A stretch of DNA of 13,633 bases from JBBIVP01 sp037439705 [NCBI: bacterium] (GCA_037439705.1 JBBIVP010000036.1:1-13633); one strand, 5' to 3'. Shown: positions 1 to 7,584, counted from the stretch's first letter. Notes: generated by a model from the sequence alone, not told the origin. Translations and numbers: made by a program.

Positions 1-2
1 TC

Positions 3-65
3 TTCATAAGATGATAAAGAAAATTGTTGAAATAGGGGGCTTCCCCCATTAGGATATCTTATGAA
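3..65. repeat. Inverted repeat enclosing a G/C hairpin
   Basis: TTCATAAGAT at 3-12 is the exact reverse complement of ATCTTATGAA at 56-65. Between them lies GGGGG-CTT-CCCCC at 35-47, a 5-bp hairpin with a 3-base loop. The nested arrangement could be a terminator-like structure, an operator, or the end of a small mobile element. Without seeing further copies its role is unknown. Confidence 0.45.
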
Positions 66-263
66 AATGATAGAAGGAGTAAGCCCATGAAAGTAGGAAA
101 CCCTTTCCCCTCAATCTCCCTGAATCCATCGCACTTTTCCCCTCCATCATCATCCACCACCTCACACCCCCAAATTAAAATCTTCTTCCCTCTTAAACAA
201 AACATAAATTCTCATACAAAGGATACCATCTATTAACCAATGACCACCTATACAAATCAAACT

Positions 264-291
264 TTGATATTTTTACCTTTTGATTTATACT
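264..291 (+). promoter_or_regulatory. Sigma-70-type promoter for the gmd unit
   Basis: TTGATA at 264-269 and TATACT at 286-291 are separated by 16 bases, a good match to -35/-10 elements. Transcription would begin near 298, giving a leader of about 30 bases before the ATG at 328. It is the only clear promoter ahead of the tightly packed plus-strand genes, so it probably drives all four. Confidence 0.6.
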
Positions 292-327
292 GTTTTAGAT
301 GATAAAAAATTAAAAAAGGAGAAAGAG

Positions 328-1131
328 ATGGCTAAAAAGGCTCTTATTACAGGAATAAGGGGACAGGATGGAGCATATCTTGCAAAATTTCTTCTTGAAA
401 AGGGATACGAGGTATGGGGGGGTGACAGAAGAAACGGTGAGACCACAAACTGGAGGTTGAGGGAATTAAACATAATAAAAGATGTAAAAATTGTCTACAT
501 GGACCTCCTTGAACTCACAAACATAATGAGAACAATAGAAAAAATAAAACCGGATGAGGTCTATAACCTTGCAGCACAGAGCTTCGTTGAATCCTCCTTT
601 GAGATGCCAATTTTCACAGCAGATGTGAATGCACTCGGCGTTTTGAGGCTTCTTGAGGCTCTGAGAATGATAAAACCAGATACGAAATTCTATCAGGCTT
701 CAACAAGTGAGATGTTTGGAAGAACTCAAGAAACTCCGCAGAAGGAAAGAACGCCGTTTTATCCGAGAAGTCCATACGGCGTTTCAAAACTTTTCGCTCA
801 CTGGATAACTGTGAATTACAGGGAATCCTACGGGCTATTTGCATGCTGTGGCATATTTTTCAATCACGAATCACCCTTAAGAGGGCTGGAATTTGTTACG
901 AGGAAGATAACCTATGGATTAGCAAGGATAAAGTTCGGGCTTCAGGAAAAAATTCTTCTCGGCAATTTGGATGTAAAAAGGGACTGGGGATATGCTCCTG
1001 AATATGTGGAGGCAATGTGGCTCATGCTACAGCAAAAAGAACCCGACGATTATGTTATCGCTACGGGAGAAACACACTCGGTTAGGGAGTTTGTTGAAAA
1101 GGCGGGTAAAATAGCTGGCTTTGAAATATAA
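328..1131 (+). CDS. gmd: GDP-mannose 4,6-dehydratase, N-terminal part (cut by nonsense codon)
   Basis: Gmd converts GDP-mannose to GDP-4-keto-6-deoxymannose in the cytoplasm, the precursor of GDP-fucose, GDP-rhamnose and GDP-perosamine. The 267 readable residues hold the short-chain-dehydrogenase fold: the NADP-binding GIRGQDG at 9-15, NLAAQSF at 80-86, STSEMFG at 125-131 with the active-site Thr126 and Glu128, and the SPYGVSK signature with Tyr150 and Lys154. These four residues keep the spacing of the E. coli enzyme (132, 134, 156, 160). The ATG at 328 is preferred over an upstream in-frame ATG at 280 because AAGGAG lies 6 bases before it and 280 would fall upstream of the predicted transcript start. 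Translation stops at a TAA at codon 268, while family homology continues in the same frame to 1383, so the product lacks about 80 C-terminal residues including the sugar-binding RPA(D/E)V region. The fragment alone is unlikely to be active. Confidence 0.9.
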   Translation: MAKKALITGIRGQDGAYLAKFLLEKGYEVWGGDRRNGETTNWRLRELNIIKDVKIVYMDLLELTNIMRTIEKIKPDEVYNLAAQSFVESSFEMPIFTADVNALGVLRLLEALRMIKPDTKFYQASTSEMFGRTQETPQKERTPFYPRSPYGVSKLFAHWITVNYRESYGLFACCGIFFNHESPLRGLEFVTRKITYGLARIKFGLQEKILLGNLDVKRDWGYAPEYVEAMWLMLQQKEPDDYVIATGETHSVREFVEKAGKIAGFEI

Positions 1132-1383
1132 TGGGAGCGAAAGTAAGAAAATACCAAGGGAATTGACAGAAAGAGCGGGAAGGTAATAGTAGAGGTTTCA
1201 AAAAGGTTTTACAGACCCGCGGATGTGGAATTTCTCATAGGTGACCCGTCAAAGGCAAGGGAAAAATTGAACTGGAGGCCGAGGACAAAATTTGAAGACC
1301 TCGTCCGCATAATGATGGAGGCAGATTTAAAAAAGGGGGAATATGAAAGAAAAAATAGTGGAAATTCCCGAACTTTCAAATAA
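1132..1383 (+). pseudogene. gmd: C-terminal remnant of gmd beyond two in-frame stops
   Basis: Reading on in the gmd frame past the TAA at 1129-1131 gives W-E-R-K, a second TAA at 1144-1146, then ENTKGIDRKSGK, RFYRPADVEFLIGDPSKA and a typical Gmd tail ending in EADLKKG, closing at a TAA at 1381-1383. The spacing between the conserved Trp and the GID motif looks normal for the family. This points to base substitutions making stops, not to insertions or deletions. Without the stops the protein would be about 351 residues, a usual Gmd length. No start codon with a plausible ribosome site lets this part be made separately. The tail overlaps the next gene's start by 41 bases, as in an intact operon. 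Sequence error at both sites is the main alternative. Confidence 0.8.
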
Positions 1384-3064
1384 AGAAAAATCCCTTCTTT
1401 TTTTAATTCTTCTTTTTGGATTTCTTTTTAGGTTCATCGGGATATGGAAAAACCTGCCCTTTTCTGCAATTCCTGATGAAAATCTAATTCTCAGAGAAAC
1501 CCTGAAATTCGGATACAATCTGAATGTAGGAGAGGCTGTAAAATCAGCTCCCCATACCTTCATAAATTTTTTCTTCTGCTCAATTTATTATTTAATAAAC
1601 AGGATAGCGGGAATTTTTCAATCTCCAGAGGACATGGCTATAAAATTTGTGAGAGATCCATCCGACCTTTATTTTATTTTGAGAACTATAAGTTCAATTC
1701 TATCAACATTTTCTATCTTTTTGATGGCAATTTTTGTATACAATGTTATCAAAAAAAAGGAAGGATTTTTCTTGTCCGCTTTTTTGTATTCAATCCTTCC
1801 TGTTTCTGTTGTCATAGGAAGGGTTATGAAGGAAGATAACACTGCAATTCCCCTTTTCCTTATAGCCCTTATTTATCTTTACAGCCTTTATAATGAGGGT
1901 GGGACAAAAAAATTTTTCATAGAGGGATTTCTTACAGGATTAGCAGTTGCTGGGAAGGGATATGCTGTTTTTTTATACCCAATAATTTTCCTGATATGGT
2001 GGGAAAGAAGGGAAAAATTTTTGGTTCTTGTCATTTCTTTCTTGGGAGTAATAGTTGGAAACTCCATAATAAATCCATATCCATACTTCAACCTTGATAG
2101 AAACATCACCCTTACATTCCTTGGACCAGCCCTGCCCATTATTCTTGATATATTAGGGATAACCTCTTCGGAAGGGGCTTTCAGATATGCAAAGGTTGCT
2201 GGTGGATTAGGCGGAACAATTGGTGAGGGAATTTTTGGTATCAAAACTGCTATTGAGGATGCTACAGGATGGTTTTTCATATTCATCTCCGCTATTGGAT
2301 TCTTTTATTGCCTTTTAAAAAGAAAAAAAAATGTGCTTCTCCACCCCGCATTTCTATTTGTTCCACTTTATTTTTCTTCACTAATTCTTTACCCTCAGTG
2401 TTTTGATAAATACCTTCTTCCGCTCATCCCATTTCTTTTGATTTTATTGTTCACCTTTCTATTTGATATAAAACAATTTTACAGATACATCCTTTTTGGA
2501 TTGACATCATTTACCCTTTTGTTTATATCCCTCAAAAAGGTGATTTCTCAGATTACAGAGACTCCAACAGAAAAAATGGCTTTTGAATGGATAATAAGAA
2601 ATATAAAGTCAGGTGAAAAATTACTCATTGAGACAGGCATACTCCATTACACCCTTCCTGAAAAAATGGAATCTGTTATGAGGGAATTTGAGGAATATAA
2701 AAAATTTGAGCCATACATAAGCGGAAAGACATTTGATATAAGAATGAAATTCGCAGATGAAAACGGTTATGATATTTACAGAATATACCATTACAACCCC
2801 GAACTTTTTGGGTTTTCAGATGAAAAACCAGGCACTTACAACATTGAAGATATAAAGAAAAAATTTGATTATGTAATAATTGGAGAACCTTCTGAAGCTA
2901 TTGAGAAATGGAAGAGAGTTTCCAGAAGGTCACATGGATATATTTGGATGATAGAACTCTATTCTGCTATTAAGAAGGAACTTCAACCAGTTGCTGTATT
3001 TCCAACAAAAGGAGCAAAACCCTATGAGGGCTCAATCGTTATATATAAGGTAAAGAGAGAATAA
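1343..3064 (+). CDS. GT39-like polytopic glycosyltransferase (PMT/ArnT type)
   Basis: This is a 573-residue integral membrane protein of the GT-C superfamily. Such enzymes use a polyprenyl-phosphate sugar and transfer it to a glycan, lipid or protein on the outer face of the membrane. Visible features: a first helix at about 17-35; a loop with Asp45-Glu46 in the PDE context expected of the catalytic acid; a second loop with IGRVMKED (about 158-165), matching the conserved Arg/Asp segment of the family; a run of further helices to about residue 400; and a C-terminal soluble domain of about 170 residues beginning with a T-x-x-x-A-x-x-W-I pattern often seen in these proteins. The ATG follows a GGGGGA ribosome site by 2 bases, inside the broken gmd tail. 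A GT2 enzyme of the type that makes polyprenyl-phosphate sugars is encoded at 11930-12862 and could supply its donor. Acceptor and sugar cannot be told from sequence. Confidence 0.75.
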   Translation: MKEKIVEIPELSNKEKSLLFLILLFGFLFRFIGIWKNLPFSAIPDENLILRETLKFGYNLNVGEAVKSAPHTFINFFFCSIYYLINRIAGIFQSPEDMAIKFVRDPSDLYFILRTISSILSTFSIFLMAIFVYNVIKKKEGFFLSAFLYSILPVSVVIGRVMKEDNTAIPLFLIALIYLYSLYNEGGTKKFFIEGFLTGLAVAGKGYAVFLYPIIFLIWWERREKFLVLVISFLGVIVGNSIINPYPYFNLDRNITLTFLGPALPIILDILGITSSEGAFRYAKVAGGLGGTIGEGIFGIKTAIEDATGWFFIFISAIGFFYCLLKRKKNVLLHPAFLFVPLYFSSLILYPQCFDKYLLPLIPFLLILLFTFLFDIKQFYRYILFGLTSFTLLFISLKKVISQITETPTEKMAFEWIIRNIKSGEKLLIETGILHYTLPEKMESVMREFEEYKKFEPYISGKTFDIRMKFADENGYDIYRIYHYNPELFGFSDEKPGTYNIEDIKKKFDYVIIGEPSEAIEKWKRVSRRSHGYIWMIELYSAIKKELQPVAVFPTKGAKPYEGSIVIYKVKRE

Positions 3065-3072
3065 AAAATAAA

Positions 3073-4296
3073 ATGACAAAAGAGATATTTAATACCTTTG
3101 GAGCAAAAATTTTTTGTTCTGCAGGAATGATGTTTATGGTTTTTTTGACTGCAAAACTCCTTGGAGCAGAAGGGAGGGGGACTGTGAGCCTTCTTGGAAC
3201 ATCCATATTTATAACCTCTATTTTTGGGGGATTCGTTGGAGGACCCTCGCTGGTTTATATATACCCAAGGCACAGAAATAAAAAAGAAACTGCTGGGATT
3301 ATTAAGCTCTCTTATTTATGGGAAGTTATAATAAGTTTTTTTATTGCAGCAATTTTTTACATCGGAAGATGGGTTCCCATGGCTCTGATACCCCACATAT
3401 TTTTTCTCGGATTCTTTCTATCAATATTTATGACCAACCTTTTCCTTTTCCAATCCTTTGAAAAGATGGGGATTTACAACCTATCCCTCGTCCTTCAGAT
3501 GTTTTTCCTCATCATGATTTTTTGTGTATTGAGTTTCTTGTTTGACAAAAGGACTGTGGATTCCTATATAATTTCTCTTTACATATCTTATCTTATAGGA
3601 ATATCTTTTCAGATATTCTTTATTTATCATACGATAAAATTCCTTGAGGATGGGGAAAGACTCTCCTTTTCTGTTATAAAAGAGATGTTAAACCTTGGTT
3701 TCATGAATCAACTTGCTAATTTTTTTCAATACCTGAACTACCGGTTCACTTATTTCGTCCTTAATGAGTTAAAAGGACCTGCTGATGTTGGCATATATTC
3801 AGTTGGGGTGGGAATAGCAGAATCTCTGTGGATAATTTCCTCAAGTTTATACACGGTTCAGTACGCAAAAATAACAAATACAAATGATTTAAATTATGCA
3901 AGAAAACTAACCCTCAAGTTCTCAAGGATGAGTTTTCTTTTTACACTTCTTGCCCTTATTCCAATTTTTTTTATTCCTTCCCATTTTTTCGTGATAATTT
4001 TTGGAAACGAATTCAATGAGGTAAAAAGGGTTATACTTTATCTTTCACCGGGAATTTTAATTTTTGCAGTTGCTATTATATTTTACCACTACTTCGCTGG
4101 CATCGGAAAGTATCACATATATGCCCTCGGAGCACTTTTTGGCTTCCTTTTCACCCTAACATTCAATCTCCTCCTCGTTCAGAAATATGGCTGGCTCGGC
4201 TCAGCGTTATCCACAGACATTTGCTATATCGCTATTTTTGCATTTGCCCTTTTTGCTTTTTTCAGGAAAGAAAAAAGCTCAAGATGTGTGGAATAG
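3073..4296 (+). CDS. Wzx-type polysaccharide flippase (MOP superfamily)
   Basis: The 407-residue product is almost entirely hydrophobic, with about 12 predicted helices. It has the MOP-superfamily start: an amphipathic first helix, then the pattern TAKLLGAEGRGTVSLL at about 27-42, which matches the L-G-x-x-G-x-G motif of polysaccharide transporters, and a small basic loop (PRHRNKK). Such proteins move undecaprenyl-linked oligosaccharide units from the inner to the outer face of the cytoplasmic membrane. It starts 8 bases after the upstream glycosyltransferase with only a weak purine-rich ribosome site. It ends 13 bases inside the next gene, so translational coupling is likely. It is about the usual length (400-480). 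Membership of the flippase superfamily is secure; the exact cargo is unknown. Confidence 0.8.
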   Translation: MTKEIFNTFGAKIFCSAGMMFMVFLTAKLLGAEGRGTVSLLGTSIFITSIFGGFVGGPSLVYIYPRHRNKKETAGIIKLSYLWEVIISFFIAAIFYIGRWVPMALIPHIFFLGFFLSIFMTNLFLFQSFEKMGIYNLSLVLQMFFLIMIFCVLSFLFDKRTVDSYIISLYISYLIGISFQIFFIYHTIKFLEDGERLSFSVIKEMLNLGFMNQLANFFQYLNYRFTYFVLNELKGPADVGIYSVGVGIAESLWIISSSLYTVQYAKITNTNDLNYARKLTLKFSRMSFLFTLLALIPIFFIPSHFFVIIFGNEFNEVKRVILYLSPGILIFAVAIIFYHYFAGIGKYHIYALGALFGFLFTLTFNLLLVQKYGWLGSALSTDICYIAIFAFALFAFFRKEKSSRCVE

Positions 4297-6224
4297 CGGG
4301 AATATTCAGTCAGAGATATATCTCATCTCATATAATAAAGGAGATGACAGATGCCTTCAGAAGGAGGGGACCTGACGATGAAGGATATATTGCAATAAAC
4401 ACATTTGACGAAAGTTTACAAGTCCTCTCTGGAAGGGAAAGCATGATTTCTGGGAAATCAATTGATGATTTCAAGGGAAAGGCTAACCTTTACTTTGGAG
4501 TAAGAAGGCTTGCAATAATTGACCTTTCAGATAAAGCCCATCAGCCAATGGGAAATGAAGATGGAAATCTCTGGCTTGCCTACAACGGAGAGATTTACAA
4601 CTACATAGAATTAAGGGAGGAACTGAAGAAAATGGGTTATAGATTTTTTTCAAATTCTGATACAGAGGTTCTTCTGAGAGCATACGAGGAATGGGGAGAA
4701 ACCTGCGTTGAGAGATTTAACGGGATGTGGGCATTTGTGATATACGATAAAAGGAAAAAAATCCTTTTCGGTTCAAGGGATAGAACGGGCGTAAAGCCTC
4801 TGTATTATTACCTTGAACCCGGAATTTTTATTTTCTCATCCGAAATAAAATCAATTCTGAAAAGTCCTTATGTAAAAACAGGAATAAATCCAAAAGCAGT
4901 GTTTTATTACCTTCTTTTCGGGGACGACAATCCAGAAGAAGGATTTTTTAAAAACATTCACGAACTTCCGCCCGCATTCTCTTTTGTTTATGACCTTTCA
5001 ACAGGAAATTTTAGAAAGTTTTCCTACTGGAAACCTGAAATAAATTTTAAAATGGAAAAATTTGATGAAAAAAAATTTAAAAATTATGTGGAGGAAACGA
5101 AAAATTTTATAGTTGATGCCATTTCACTGAGGCTTCGTTCCGATGTTCCTGTTGGAACATGCCTGAGCGGAGGACTTGATAGCTCAACGGTTGCTTGTTT
5201 AATCAACGAAATAAATAAAAAGATGAGGTTAAAGGAAATAGGTGAAAAACAGAAGGTCTTTACAGCAATTTTTCCCGGAAAAGAAATTGATGAGGAAAAG
5301 TGGGCTGAAGCGGTGGTAAACAAAACTGGCGCTGAATGGCACAGGGTATCACCGTCTTCTGATGAACTTCTTCACGATCTGGAAGAACTTATAATGGCAC
5401 AGGAGATTCCATTTGCATCCACAAGCATATATGCCCAGTTCAGGGTTATGAAAATGGCAAAGGAAAACGGAATAAAGGTGCTTCTTGACGGACAGGGTGG
5501 AGATGAAATATTCGCAGGATACCCCCACTTTTACATATCTTTTTTTCTGGAAATGATAAAAAATTTTGCAGTTCTTTCCTTCATTAAAGAATTTTTGAAA
5601 ATCTCAAACTCTCCAATTCGCTATGAATACATCCTCAAAGGGATTCTGAAGTTTTTTGCCTGGAAAACCCTTCCATCATTTTTGAGGGGAAAACTTAGGG
5701 AGATGGCAAAAATTGAAGGAATGTGTTTAAAGAAGGATTTTTTAGATTCTTATAGAAAACATCTCAGAGAATATGAGGAATTTTTCATTTCTTCACTGAA
5801 CGAACTCTCAAAAAAACTCCTTGAAAGGAGTTTGAGAACCCTTTTAAGGTATGAGGACAGAAATTCTATGTGGTTTTCCATAGAGGCAAGAACCCCATTT
5901 TCAGATGACATAAACCTGATAAATCATCAGATGAGCATTCCTGGAGCCTTCAAAATACACAATGGATGGAGCAAATTCATTCTTAGAAATGCAGTAAAGG
6001 GAATTGTTCCTTACGAAATCAGATGGAGGAAAGACAAAAAGGGTTTCCTAACACCTGAAAGGGAATGGCTTATTGAAAAGTGGAACTGTTTTGAAGAATT
6101 TCTTCTTTATGAGGACGAATTCTTTGATCCTAAAAAAGTTAAGAAATACAAAACACATCTTCTTAAAAAAGAGAGCCTCTGGAGATTTATAAATTTAGTT
6201 ATCTGGAAAAAAATTTTTTTCTGA
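4284..6224 (+). CDS. asnB: Asparagine synthetase-like glutamine amidotransferase
   Basis: The 646-residue protein has both AsnB domains. Residues 2-210 are a class II glutamine amidotransferase: after removal of Met1, Cys2 (MCGIAGIF) is the nucleophile, with RRRGPDDEG at 26-34, NGEIYN at 101-106 and a DTEVLLRAY segment. The second half is an ATP-pyrophosphatase synthetase with the P-loop SGGLDSS at 295-301 and a later DGQGGDE motif. The start is the ATG that places Cys at position 2, although an in-frame ATG lies at 4221. It overlaps the flippase gene by 13 bases. In free metabolism the reaction makes asparagine from aspartate, ATP and glutamine. In glycan clusters, WbpS-like relatives are thought to amidate sugar carboxylates. 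The operon position favours the second role, but the sequence does not decide it. All catalytic motifs look intact. Confidence 0.88.
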   Translation: MCGIAGIFSQRYISSHIIKEMTDAFRRRGPDDEGYIAINTFDESLQVLSGRESMISGKSIDDFKGKANLYFGVRRLAIIDLSDKAHQPMGNEDGNLWLAYNGEIYNYIELREELKKMGYRFFSNSDTEVLLRAYEEWGETCVERFNGMWAFVIYDKRKKILFGSRDRTGVKPLYYYLEPGIFIFSSEIKSILKSPYVKTGINPKAVFYYLLFGDDNPEEGFFKNIHELPPAFSFVYDLSTGNFRKFSYWKPEINFKMEKFDEKKFKNYVEETKNFIVDAISLRLRSDVPVGTCLSGGLDSSTVACLINEINKKMRLKEIGEKQKVFTAIFPGKEIDEEKWAEAVVNKTGAEWHRVSPSSDELLHDLEELIMAQEIPFASTSIYAQFRVMKMAKENGIKVLLDGQGGDEIFAGYPHFYISFFLEMIKNFAVLSFIKEFLKISNSPIRYEYILKGILKFFAWKTLPSFLRGKLREMAKIEGMCLKKDFLDSYRKHLREYEEFFISSLNELSKKLLERSLRTLLRYEDRNSMWFSIEARTPFSDDINLINHQMSIPGAFKIHNGWSKFILRNAVKGIVPYEIRWRKDKKGFLTPEREWLIEKWNCFEEFLLYEDEFFDPKKVKKYKTHLLKKESLWRFINLVIWKKIFF

Positions 6225-6226
6225 AT

Positions 6227-6682
6227 CTATTTTATCCCTCTCAAGAATTCTTCAACAACTGTGATAGTTCTTTGTGCCCGTGTCACCAGTTCTTTAGCTA
6301 TATCCTCCGTGCAAAGGTCTACTACAGGAATCCAGCCGCTTCCATCATCTTTTTCTTTCCCGTATACAGACAACCCATGCCATGGAGCTGACACCCTTAT
6401 ATCTTCGATTACATTAGATAATAAATTCAGAAATTGATACCCAAACATAGTTTTTATTTCCTCTTTTTTATCCTCAATAATTCTATTAAGTTGTCCATCG
6501 GGACTATGTGTCCAGTCCTGTTCTTCAAATAAAGCAATCACTGCCTTTACTGAAAGTTCAATTGCTAACTGAGCGTTCTGAACCGCACCACGCCAGTATC
6601 CTTCGTTAAAACATCTTTGTGCGTGGTTAAAACAATCCCTCGCATCTTTCATCCAGCGCTCAGATTCAGAATAATTCTCCAT
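6227..6682 (-). CDS. HEPN-domain protein (putative HepT-like RNase toxin)
   Basis: The 151-residue protein matches the HEPN fold. It opens with a W-x-x-D-A-R-D-C-F helix (about 10-17), then GYWRGAVQNAQLAIELSVKA at about 28-47, equivalent to the G-x-Y-x-x-A-x-x-x-x-Q-x-A-E-x-x-x-K-A segment, followed by a T-H-S-P loop. An R-x5-H motif (Arg96...His102) matches the R-x4-6-H ribonuclease signature of active HEPN toxins. Its ATG overlaps the stop of the MNT gene by one base (TGATG), with AGAGG upstream as ribosome site. This is the coupled order common in MNT-HEPN toxin-antitoxin pairs. By analogy with HepT/MntA, the partner would silence it by nucleotidylating a residue. Its end lies 2 bases from that of the convergent amidotransferase gene. 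Toxin activity is inference; some HEPN-MNT pairs have other roles. Confidence 0.78.
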   Translation of the reverse strand: MENYSESERWMKDARDCFNHAQRCFNEGYWRGAVQNAQLAIELSVKAVIALFEEQDWTHSPDGQLNRIIEDKKEEIKTMFGYQFLNLLSNVIEDIRVSAPWHGLSVYGKEKDDGSGWIPVVDLCTEDIAKELVTRAQRTITVVEEFLRGIK

Positions 6683-7187
6683 CAGTCTTCTACCTCTAAT
6701 ACCAATCTCTCACCGAGTTTCAGATTTGGGGCGGACCAAACTTTGTGGCTTCCGATCTCTCTTTCCACCAGACCCGCCTTTCTGGCAGTGGTTAATATTT
6801 TCTCAAACAGTTCTTTTATGCCTCCTTTATCATATACAAGAACCCCTTCCGAAGCAAGCCTTAATACATACCAGTTGGATATCTTTTTCAGTCCCTCAAC
6901 AGAATAGGTTATAACTGTTACATCCCTTCTGAACTTACTCAGAGCATCCTTTATCCTTTCCCACCAGATTCGGTCAGCATCATAATTGGATCTTCTTTCC
7001 TTCACCACCACAAAAACATCTATGTCGCTTTTCTCATTAAAATCTCCCCTGGCTAAAGAACCCATAATCCCTATCGCTTCCGCTTCTTTCAGGACCTCTC
7101 CGAGAGAAAGAATCGCTTCTTTAACTGCTGAAAGAGAAGGCGAAATGCCCGCCCTTTTTCGTTCTTAGATTTCAACTGAGCCTCCAT
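6682..7187 (-). CDS. MNT-type minimal nucleotidyltransferase (putative antitoxin), apparently frameshifted
   Basis: From 7065 down to 6682 one frame encodes the core nucleotidyltransferase motif GSLARGDFNEKSDID: Gly-Ser, then Asp-x-Asp as metal ligands. It is followed by a third candidate acid in RDVTVI and a small alpha/beta tail. Such enzymes transfer a nucleotide to a target, here probably the downstream HEPN protein. The Met at 7065 directly precedes the GS motif, so starting there would remove the first helix and strand. The same frame is open further upstream, with a fitting helix (SAVKEAILSLGEVLKEAEAI) but no ATG, GTG or TTG. A good start exists at ATG 7187 (GGAAG 3 bases upstream, TATAAT before it), but it is in another frame. 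A one-base change in the A5-G3 run at 7152-7159 would join the two into about 168 residues. I read the gene as frameshifted or as carrying a sequence error there. Confidence 0.7.
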
Positions 7188-7199
7188 ACTCTTCCAAAA

Positions 7200-7244
7200 A
7201 TTATAGGATATATAAATTTTATAAATTTCAGCGGGAATTATCAA
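7200..7244 (-). promoter_or_regulatory. Candidate promoter(s) for the MNT/HEPN pair
   Basis: On the minus strand TTGATA (7244-7239) and TAAAAT (7221-7216) are 17 bases apart. A second -10-like TATAAT sits at 7205-7200, only 12 bases before the ATG at 7187. The first would give a leader of about 25 bases. Both lie between rnpB and the MNT gene and support 7187 as the intended start. Confidence 0.4.
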
Positions 7245-7250
7245 ATCTCC

Positions 7251-7577
7251 CCGGAGGAGGTAATAAGCCGGATTCTGTATCAGCGGTCATTACTCTGAGC
7301 GACCTACCCGGGGTTAACGGGCGGGCCACCCAAACCCCTGCTTGGTCTTGCTCCGGATGGGGTTTTGCCACTTCTGCCCTTTCGAGCAGAAGGGGTGAGC
7401 TCTTACCTCACCGTTTCACCCTTACCCGCATTAGCGGGCGGTATAGTTTCTGTGCCACTTTCCTTCCTAGCGCCTCGCGACGCCAGTATCCTGCCTTTCG
7501 GCAGGACATCCTGCCCTGCGGAGTCCGGACTTTCCTCCTGTGCATAAGGCACAGGCGACCGCTACCTCCTTCGGAGC
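7251..7577 (-). ncRNA. rnpB: RNase P RNA, bacterial type A
   Basis: This is the catalytic RNA of RNase P, which trims the 5' leader of tRNA precursors. On the minus strand the P4 5' half GAGGAAAGTCCGG (7537-7525) and 3' half ACAGAATCCGGCTTAT (7278-7263) are near-universal signatures. Other recognisable conserved blocks lie between them: AGTGGCACAGAAACTATACC; GGTAAGGGTGAAACGGTGAG; CCCCATCCGGAGCAAGACCA; and CCGGGTAGGTCGCT. The ends are set by the P1 helix: CCGAAGGAGGTA near 7574-7563 pairs with TACCTCCTCCGG near 7262-7251, 11 of 12 positions. The length of about 327 is slightly short for type A. The gene has its own promoter and sits between an acyltransferase gene and the MNT gene, all on the same strand. 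Exact ends are uncertain by a few bases. Confidence 0.96.
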
Positions 7578-7584
7578 TTTTATA

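Larger units (their letters stand above)
1..327. other. Gene-free leader region upstream of gmd
   Basis: No confident gene lies here. The region holds a perfect 10-bp inverted repeat (3-12 and 56-65) enclosing a G5-CTT-C5 hairpin at 35-47. A strongly C/T-rich top strand follows, roughly 100-200, and then an AT-rich stretch carrying the gmd promoter. Two short overlapping open frames can be read: 87-236 on plus (49 codons, with a GGAG site upstream) and 59-205 on minus (48 codons, acidic DDDGG centre). Neither resembles a family I know, so I leave both uncalled. The region could be the degraded end of an older gene or a mobile element, but that is a guess. Confidence 0.5.

Noticed and set aside
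87-236. Small plus-strand open frame of 49 codons with a GGAG site
   Set aside because: Low-complexity Ser/Pro/His-rich translation from a C/T-skewed tract, no family resemblance, and a competing frame on the other strand; chance is more likely.
1129-1146. Reassignment of TAA to a sense codon in this organism
   Set aside because: All other genes here end at expected lengths with standard stops, several being TAA, and have no internal TAA.
1120-1165. Frameshift as cause of the gmd break
   Set aside because: Reading on in the same frame restores the Gmd tail with conserved spacing; the other two frames give no family-like sequence.
1888-2286. Open frame of 132 codons on the minus strand
   Set aside because: It lies antisense inside the GT39-like gene, whose own translation shows clear membrane helices and family motifs.
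6205-6224. A7T8 near-palindrome at the end of the amidotransferase gene as terminator
   Set aside because: It is within coding sequence, pure A/T with no loop, and could not form a stable RNA hairpin.
7216-7256. Terminator hairpin after rnpB (CGGGGA with TTCCCG)
   Set aside because: The stem uses bases of the P1 helix, has a 10-base loop and one G-U pair, and is not followed by a U run.
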